Assembly: GCA_000320545.1 (NCBI GenBank)
Contig: ADNK01000749.1
Location: 1 to 33,160 of the forward strand
DNA: 33,160 nucleotides
Source of the DNA: Bigelowiella natans CCMP2755
Taxonomy: Eukaryota > Cercozoa > Chlorarachniophyceae
Direction of reading: 5' to 3'
The position numbers were made by a program, and so were the translations under genes. Below are positions 33,008-33,160 of the stretch, one piece after another. The notes under the pieces are model-generated. The model ran no database searches. It saw nothing but the letters and a program-made list of their open reading frames with translations, and was not told where the DNA came from. Each line of letters starts with the position of its first letter. Within the stretch, counting starts at the first letter, position 1.

Positions 33008-33160
33008 GTTTGCTATATGCGGAGGAGAATGTGCATATTACAATCTCACGCGTATGGGGGGGTGTATGGGGTGTGCTACAACAACGTGTCATCATATTCT
33101 TATTATAATTATTATATTAAATATATTAATAATATGTTGGGGGCGGAGATGAGCTCTCTT
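32778..33160. other. Presumed intron at the right edge
   Basis: After the GTAAGA donor at 32778 I see no further exon. The stretch holds an AAT run (about 32819-32852) and a long TA run (about 32955-32999), in keeping with a repeat-filled intron cut by the window edge. Confidence 0.5.

Noticed and set aside
1-33160. CRISPR arrays, tRNA or rRNA genes, transposons
   Set aside because: Repeats are simple tandem units without spacers; I saw no tRNA cloverleaf, rRNA motif, transposase or reverse transcriptase, and no terminal repeats.

Overview
This is a window of eukaryotic nuclear genome. Evidence: genes are cut into many short exons by GT-AG introns, simple-sequence repeats are extremely dense, and there are no operons or Shine-Dalgarno sites. 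Three genes begin with a hydrophobic signal-peptide-like segment followed by a basic, Ser/Arg-rich stretch. That is the layout of a two-part plastid-targeting leader in algae with complex (secondary) plastids, and the expected diatom-type ASAFAP cleavage motif is absent. A chlorarachniophyte-like or other complex-plastid alga is my best guess; it is an inference, not proven.

Layout, left to right. 1-3050: no gene seen, scattered triplet repeats. 3052-3950 (+): a three-exon acidic, Gln-rich protein whose N-terminus resembles the TFIIA large subunit. 5113-7041 (-): an intronless plant-type ATP phosphofructokinase with a plastid-type leader. 7.1-11.5 kb: mostly repeats, plus two clusters of candidate minus-strand exons that I could not assemble. 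11571-18793 (-): an 18-exon gene for an unrecognised 587-residue protein, probably plastid-targeted. 19493-25184 (+): a 20-exon gene, divergent from the last, for a 636-residue protein with an N-terminal hydrophobic segment, an EF-hand-like loop and a long C-terminal coiled coil. 26044-27934 (-): a three-exon CHMP7-type ESCRT-III gene. 28118 to beyond the right edge (+): a gene with at least 17 exons for an FHA-like/BRCT-like protein, possibly nibrin-like; its first exon is unresolved and its 3' end lies outside the window.

The multi-exon models were built by hand from GT-AG boundaries and phase continuity. In the 587- and 636-residue models every junction keeps the frame. Most long introns carry microsatellites, often placed directly at the donor or forming the tract before the acceptor AG. 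Functionally the genes are unrelated (glycolysis, membrane remodelling, probable DNA repair or signalling, transcription, plastid), as is usual for a nuclear locus. The two start regions at 27.9-28.2 kb appear to share a very compact divergent promoter.
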